Positions 57,854 to 64,000 of a stretch of DNA of 64,000 bases are shown one piece after another. A model generated the notes under the pieces. That model searched no databases. It was not told where the DNA came from and worked only from the letters and a program-made list of their open reading frames with translations. Numbering within the stretch: the first letter of the stretch is position 1; every line of letters starts with the position of its first letter. The DNA is from Microbacter sp. GSS18 (GTDB taxonomy: Bacteria; Actinomycetota; Actinomycetes; Actinomycetales; Microbacteriaceae). The translations under genes and the position numbers were made by a program. The stretch spans positions 1,860,001-1,924,000 of the forward strand of contig CP119753.1 in NCBI GenBank assembly GCA_029319145.1. The letters run 5' to 3'.

Positions 57854-59542
57854 TCAACCGTTCTGCTGGTCGGTGGGACGCGCAGCGCTCGTCGACGGAC
57901 TCACTCGGTGCTTGACCGCGCGCAGCGTCGGCACCGTCCGACGAGCCACGCCATAGAAGACGCGTCGCATCCCGCGCCGGATCGTCGGGTTCTCACGCCG
58001 CTCCTTCTCCAGCATCCATTCCGCCCGGTCGAGCTTGCCGGTCAGCTCAGCGATGCGAGCATCCATCCGCCTGACCGGTGCGTTCAGGTCGGCGGTGCGC
58101 AGGTCCTCGATGCGCGACACCGACTCGGGCGCCCATTCCAGCCCCCACACGCGGTCGATGACGTCCTCGATGCTGTCGCCCTCGCCGACGTACGGGCGTG
58201 CGCGGTGCACAGCCGCGTTGTCCCAGATCGTGACGGCCTCCTCGGGCGCGTGGCCCGGGGCCATGAACCGCACCATGCCCAGCCGCCGCTGGTCCGCGTA
58301 GCGGTACATCTCGCGCACGCTGTCGGAGGTCATGCCGACCGTCACCGGCACATCCAGCCGGTACGGGCTCGGGAAGACGGTCTCGGGGACGGCGTCGCAG
58401 AATCGCACGCGGGCCTCGGTGCGGAACCACTCGCGCACGAGGTAGAGCTCACTGGCAGGGTCCGCCAGGACCCTGCGACGGTCCGCGGTCAGCAGGTGCC
58501 ACGGGCCCACCAGATCCACCTGGACGTCGGTCTCGGTCGAATTGAGGATGCGGTCGACGCACGGGCGCACGTAGTCGACCGTGTCCATGTCGAACTCGAC
58601 GACGGCGCGCACGAGGGGAACCTCCCACGTGCGGTTCTGACTCGTGCGCCGGTACCGCGGGATCGGCATCCGCTGCGCGAAGTGGACGTTGTTGACGCGG
58701 GCGACCTTCTCGGCGTGGTCCTGGACCGTGCCCCGGCCGAGGTGCCACGAGCGCGCGGACCGCGCCGGGATGAACACGGCGCCCGCCTGCCAGAGCTGAT
58801 AGGCGATCTCGGTGTCCTCGCCGAGGCGCAGACGCCGGTCCTGCCCGTTCGTCTGCTCGTACACCGAGCGCGTCACCGACGCGCAGGCACCCATGTGGGT
58901 CGAGTAGTTGCGGCCGGCCGAGGTGTTGAGGTCATCGGTGTCGCGGAAGATCGCCTCGGACCAATGCTCGTGCAGCGCCGCCGGGTCCCACAGATCTGCG
59001 ACGGATCCGTCCCGGACCTGCTCGACCACCGATTCCGGGGTGAAGTCCCACGACTCGACGAAGCCCTTCTGCCCGATCGTCGCGGCCTCGGGGATGAAGT
59101 GCGCCCACTTCGCGTGCTCGCGGACGTTGTCGCGGAAGAGCACCATGTCGGAGTCGACCCAGTAGATGATGTCGCCCGTGGACGCCTCGATGCCGATCGC
59201 CGTCGCGTTCGAGCGCCCCCACCCGGTCTCGGGGTCGACGCGGATGAGCGTGGTGTTGGGGTGGCAGTGCTCCCCCAGCTCGACGGGAGGCTCGGTGCCG
59301 TCGTCGACGACGATGACTTCGAGCAGGTCTTCGGGATAGTCCTGAGCGGCGAGCGACGCCAGCGTGAGCGGGAGCGTCTTGCTGTTGTAGGCGGCGATGA
59401 TGACCGACACCGACATCGTCGGCTCCCAGCCCTCGGGAACGGTGCCGTCGAAGACGTCCCTCCATTCGTTCTTGCGGACGACCGAAGAGGATCCGGCTTC
59501 GGACAGGACGGTGGACCGGGGAGTGTCAACAGCGTTCGGCAC
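57854..59542 (-). CDS. GT2 glycosyltransferase with C-terminal coiled region
   Basis: A 562-residue protein. The GT2 domain spans about residues 40-290: [31 protein letters not shown], a metal site [13 protein letters not shown] and the acceptor motif [18 protein letters not shown]. The C-terminal half is unassigned and ends in a helical segment ([20 protein letters not shown]) likely to form a coiled coil. The start is GTG 59542: TATCAT ends six bases before it, so the transcript is probably leaderless and no ribosome site is needed. It heads the minus-strand operon that runs through the TagGH-like exporter to 52.6 kb. Confidence 0.8.
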   Translation of the reverse strand: MPNAVDTPRSTVLSEAGSSSVVRKNEWRDVFDGTVPEGWEPTMSVSVIIAAYNSKTLPLTLASLAAQDYPEDLLEVIVVDDGTEPPVELGEHCHPNTTLIRVDPETGWGRSNATAIGIEASTGDIIYWVDSDMVLFRDNVREHAKWAHFIPEAATIGQKGFVESWDFTPESVVEQVRDGSVADLWDPAALHEHWSEAIFRDTDDLNTSAGRNYSTHMGACASVTRSVYEQTNGQDRRLRLGEDTEIAYQLWQAGAVFIPARSARSWHLGRGTVQDHAEKVARVNNVHFAQRMPIPRYRRTSQNRTWEVPLVRAVVEFDMDTVDYVRPCVDRILNSTETDVQVDLVGPWHLLTADRRRVLADPASELYLVREWFRTEARVRFCDAVPETVFPSPYRLDVPVTVGMTSDSVREMYRYADQRRLGMVRFMAPGHAPEEAVTIWDNAAVHRARPYVGEGDSIEDVIDRVWGLEWAPESVSRIEDLRTADLNAPVRRMDARIAELTGKLDRAEWMLEKERRENPTIRRGMRRVFYGVARRTVPTLRAVKHRVSPSTSAARPTDQQNG

Positions 59543-59548
59543 ACGACG

Positions 59549-59554
59549 ATGATA
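59549..59554 (-). promoter_or_regulatory. -10 element for the leaderless glycosyltransferase gene
   Basis: TATCAT on the minus strand, ending six bases before GTG 59542; it is the closest match to consensus among the -10 boxes in this window. Confidence 0.55.
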
Positions 59555-59638
59555 GCGGCGCGGCCCTGAGCGTCCCCCGCGAAGCCGTTGCCGCCGAGAG
59601 CGCGCCCGCGGGGCCGGACGCATACCGCCTCCGCGTGC

Positions 59639-59661
59639 GAGATGCCACGCGTGAGATGCCA
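59639..59661 (+). repeat. Direct repeat upstream of rmlA
   Basis: GAGATGCCA occurs twice (59639-59647 and 59653-59661) with a 14-base period, 43 bases before the rmlA start. It may be a regulator site or chance. The rest of the 161-base divergent gap shows no gene. Confidence 0.35.
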
Positions 59662-59703
59662 GTATGGGGAGGTGCTCGGCGCGGACACCGGAGGGAGGAG
59701 CCG

Positions 59704-61568
<1,865 letters not shown>

Positions 61569-61570
61569 CC

Positions 61571-63001
61571 GTGTCCGACGCCGACGCGATGTTCCGCAGA
61601 TCCCTCGCGCCCCGCACGACGCCCATCCCGGGCCTCGTCCTGTGGGACCTGCCCGTGCACGGCGATTCCCGCGGCTGGTTCAAGGAGAACTGGCAGCGCG
61701 AGAAGATGACGGCGGCGGGCCTGCCCGACTTCGGGCCGGTGCAGAACAACATCTCGTTCAACGACGCCTTGGGGACCACGCGCGGCATCCACGCGGAGCC
61801 CTGGGACAAGTGGGTGTCCGTGGCCACAGGACGCATCTTCGGCGCGTGGGTCGATCTGCGGGAGGGCCCCACCTTCGGCGCGGTCTTCACGGCGGAACTC
61901 GACCCGTCGCGCGCGATCTTCGTGCCGCGCGGCGTCGGGAACGCGTACCAGACGCTCGAGCCCGACACGGCCTACACCTATCTCGTCAACGACCACTGGT
62001 CGGCGGATGCCGAGTACACATTCCTGAACCTGGCCGACGAGACGGCCGCGATCCCGTGGCCGATCCCGCTCGAACAGGTCCAGATCTCGGCGAAGGACCT
62101 CGCCCATCCGCGGCTCGCCGACGTCGTCCCAATGCGCCCCCGCAAGCTCCTGGTGCTGGGAGCGGGCGGCCAACTGGGTCGGGCCCTGCGGGCGGAGTAC
62201 GGCGACCGTCCGGGGATCGAGTACGCGTCGCGAGAGAGCATCGATCTCGCCGCGGGCGACCTCGCCGGCGCCCGGCGGTGGCGCGACTACGGCACCATCA
62301 TCAACGCCGCCGCTCACACGGCCGTCGACGACGCCGAGACCCCCGAGGGCCGCGCGGCCGCATGGGCCGTCAATGTCACCGCAGTGACCGCACTCGCGCG
62401 CATCGCCGCCGAGCACGGCATCACCCTCGTGCACGTCTCCAGCGACTACGTCTTCGACGGGACGAAGTCGACCGCGTATCTCGAAGGCGACCCCGTGTGC
62501 CCGCTCGGGGCCTACGGCCAGACCAAGGCCGCCGGGGACGCCGTGGTCGCGACGGTCCCGCGGCACTACATCGTGCGCACCTCGTGGGTGATCGGCGACG
62601 GCCGGAACTTCGTGCGCACGATGGCGGCGCTCGCGGATCGCGGTGCGAGTCCGCGGGTCGTCGACGACCAGACCGGGCGCCTGTCGTTCACGGATGACCT
62701 CGCCCGCGGCGTGCGCCACCTCCTCGAGACCGGCGCCCCGTACGGCACCTACAACCTCACGAGCACGGGAGATCCGCTCACGTGGGCACAGGTCGCCCGT
62801 GAGGTCTTCCGCCTCAGCGGGCACGACCCCGCGCGCGTGGTCGGGATCAGCACCGCGGAGTACGCCTCAGGGGCGATCGGGCCGGTCGCCCCGCGGCCCG
62901 CGCGGAGCACGCTCGACCTGACGAAGATCATCGCCGCCGGATTCACGCCCACGCCGATGACCGAGCGCCTCGGTCGGCATCTGAAGGAGACGGACTCATG
63001 A
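61571..63001 (+). CDS. rmlCD: Fused RmlC-RmlD: dTDP-rhamnose epimerase and reductase
   Basis: A 476-residue fusion that should carry out the last two steps to dTDP-L-rhamnose. Residues 1-180 are an RmlC-like cupin (LPVHGDSRGWFKENWQ, TRGIHAEPWDKW with the active-site His, FVPRGVGNAYQTLEPDTAYTY). Residues 190-476 are an RmlD reductase (LLVLGAGGQLGRAL, NAAAHTAVDDAE, VSSDYVFDG, YGQTKAAGD with the Tyr-X3-Lys pair, and RTSWV). Such fusions are common in Microbacteriaceae. GTG 61571 has AAGGGA eight bases upstream; GTG 61565, which overlaps the rmlB stop as GTGA, is the alternative and adds two residues. The next gene overlaps by ATGA. Confidence 0.92.
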   Translation: MSDADAMFRRSLAPRTTPIPGLVLWDLPVHGDSRGWFKENWQREKMTAAGLPDFGPVQNNISFNDALGTTRGIHAEPWDKWVSVATGRIFGAWVDLREGPTFGAVFTAELDPSRAIFVPRGVGNAYQTLEPDTAYTYLVNDHWSADAEYTFLNLADETAAIPWPIPLEQVQISAKDLAHPRLADVVPMRPRKLLVLGAGGQLGRALRAEYGDRPGIEYASRESIDLAAGDLAGARRWRDYGTIINAAAHTAVDDAETPEGRAAAWAVNVTAVTALARIAAEHGITLVHVSSDYVFDGTKSTAYLEGDPVCPLGAYGQTKAAGDAVVATVPRHYIVRTSWVIGDGRNFVRTMAALADRGASPRVVDDQTGRLSFTDDLARGVRHLLETGAPYGTYNLTSTGDPLTWAQVAREVFRLSGHDPARVVGISTAEYASGAIGPVAPRPARSTLDLTKIIAAGFTPTPMTERLGRHLKETDS

Positions 63002-64000
63002 CGCGAGGAACGGTGATCCTCCCCTTCGGAAGACAGTTCGCGGGCAAGACGGACTTCCTCACACGCGAGGGCTACAAGGGGCTGCGGCCCATCGACGGCA
63101 TCTCGCCGTTCACCGCGCTCGGTGCGGCCGATCCCACGCTCGCGCCGCTTGCGACTTCGGCTCGCACGAGCCCCCGGGCGGCTCTCGACGTGCGCAAGTC
63201 GCTGTCGCAGACCCTGGCCGACAGCGGAGCGGACGTCATGGTCGTCGACAACACCCCGGCGCTCCTGCGGTTGCGCCGCCACGGCGACCAGCTGTACACG
63301 CTGATCCCGGGCGAGAAGACCGACCTGATGGACATGCTGTGGAACGACGATGAGGCCGAAGCCAGGACTCGCTCGGTGAGCGTGACCGAGACGGGACTCG
63401 ATCCCGAGCTGCGGGCGGCATACCTCGCATTTGCGGACGCGTGCGTGGAGCAGTTCGGCCAGGACCGGATCGTTCTGGTGCGCTCCCATGTGCCGCGGTT
63501 CTCCGTCGCGGACGACGGGACGATCGGTCTCGCGACAGGCCGGTGGAGAGAGGCGCGCCTGCTCGACGAGTTGGACCATCTGTTCGCCTCGCACGTCGGC
63601 TGCCGCGTGTCCGACGCGGCCACGACCGTCTTCCCGACCGGGCCGGCCTGGCAGTCCTTCGGCGTGGCGGCGCGACGTCCGATCGAAGACGACCTCATCC
63701 GCATCATCGAGGATCCAGCCGGTCAGGCGCCCGCCCGGGATCTCCCGCCACCGCGAACGGAACCCTCCGCCGCCGATCTCATCGCCGACGCCGTACGCGA
63801 CGGTGTTCCGATGCCGGTCCGCCGCATCGGAACACGGCTGCGCACGAACCCTGCGACGCCGCACGATGCCGTGGCCCTCGCCTACCTCGCGCAAGCCGGT
63901 GAAATCTCCCCCCGGACGCTCGCGCGGCTCGTCAGGCGTGCTGTCCGAGACCCGAGGTCTCCGGCTGTGCAGCGCACTCGCGCGCAGTGGAGCGAATCCG
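62998..64000 (+). CDS. Unidentified protein in the rml operon, cut by window end
   Basis: ATG 62998 overlaps the rmlCD stop (ATGA) and the frame stays open to the window end, giving 334 visible residues. The protein is soluble, with no signal or membrane segment. A strand-helix run reads SGADVMVVDNTPALLRLRRH with a long helix after it, then RIVLVRSHVPRFSV, and FPTGPAWQSFGVAARRP near residue 220; this weakly resembles DUF6270-type SGNH-like proteins found in glycan clusters, but I cannot place it firmly. Residues 240-334 look like a helical linker. Translational coupling says it is co-expressed with rhamnose synthesis. Function unknown. Confidence 0.7.
   Translation, partial: MTRGTVILPFGRQFAGKTDFLTREGYKGLRPIDGISPFTALGAADPTLAPLATSARTSPRAALDVRKSLSQTLADSGADVMVVDNTPALLRLRRHGDQLYTLIPGEKTDLMDMLWNDDEAEARTRSVSVTETGLDPELRAAYLAFADACVEQFGQDRIVLVRSHVPRFSVADDGTIGLATGRWREARLLDELDHLFASHVGCRVSDAATTVFPTGPAWQSFGVAARRPIEDDLIRIIEDPAGQAPARDLPPPRTEPSAADLIADAVRDGVPMPVRRIGTRLRTNPATPHDAVALAYLAQAGEISPRTLARLVRRAVRDPRSPAVQRTRAQWSES

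Overview
The window is a 64 kb piece of a high-GC actinobacterial chromosome. Gene content and order point to Microbacteriaceae, and Microbacterium is my best guess. The grounds are a whiB2-type regulator beside a DUF3499 gene and a zincin-like gene, a furA-katG pair, a fused RmlC-RmlD enzyme, and many start codons that sit right at a TANNNT -10 box, as leaderless actinobacterial genes do. I see no tRNA, rRNA, CRISPR array, insertion sequence or prophage. No stretch longer than 300 bases lacks a gene.

Layout. (1) 1-10.7 kb: a MoxR/DUF58/DUF4129/DUF4350 envelope operon, then aqpZ and a convergent furA-katG pair, then divergent SpoIIM-like and RDD membrane genes that usually belong with the MoxR group. 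(2) 10.7-17.6 kb: ahcY, a DUF3499 protein, a zincin-like protein without its metal motif, a DUF5719 protein, a 951-residue membrane glycosyltransferase and whiB. (3) 17.8-32.6 kb: two O-antigen-ligase-like proteins, a tandem two-domain teichoic-acid polymerase, a second polymerase-family protein, a fused CDP-ribitol synthase, a GlfT1-like galactofuranosyltransferase, UDP-glucose dehydrogenase and three further glycosyltransferases. (4) 32.6-41.4 kb: a sulfation module made of two sulfotransferases, a flippase-like membrane protein, APS kinase, a TauE/SafE permease, an Rrf2 regulator, and cysQ, cysD and cysN. (5) 41.4-46.2 kb: a Wzt/Wzm exporter, UDP-galactopyranose mutase (glf) and a GlfT2-like polymerase, resembling the mycobacterial galactan genes. 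(6) 46.2-64 kb: a large DUF6541-like membrane protein, an OafA-type acyltransferase with an SGNH domain, glycosyltransferases, a second TagGH-like exporter, rmlA, rmlB, rmlCD and an unidentified gene cut by the window end.

Together, from 13 kb onward, the genes describe assembly of one or more cell-surface glycopolymers: nucleotide sugars (dTDP-rhamnose, UDP-galactofuranose, UDP-glucuronate, CDP-ribitol), glycosyltransferases and polyol-phosphate polymerases, two ABC exporters, ligase/polymerase-type membrane proteins, and decoration by acylation and probably sulfation. The most unusual element is the complete PAPS supply and PAP removal set placed next to two carbohydrate-type sulfotransferases inside a teichoic-acid/galactan locus. 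It suggests a sulfated wall glycopolymer in a non-mycolate actinobacterium. That is an inference and the polymer structure cannot be read from DNA.
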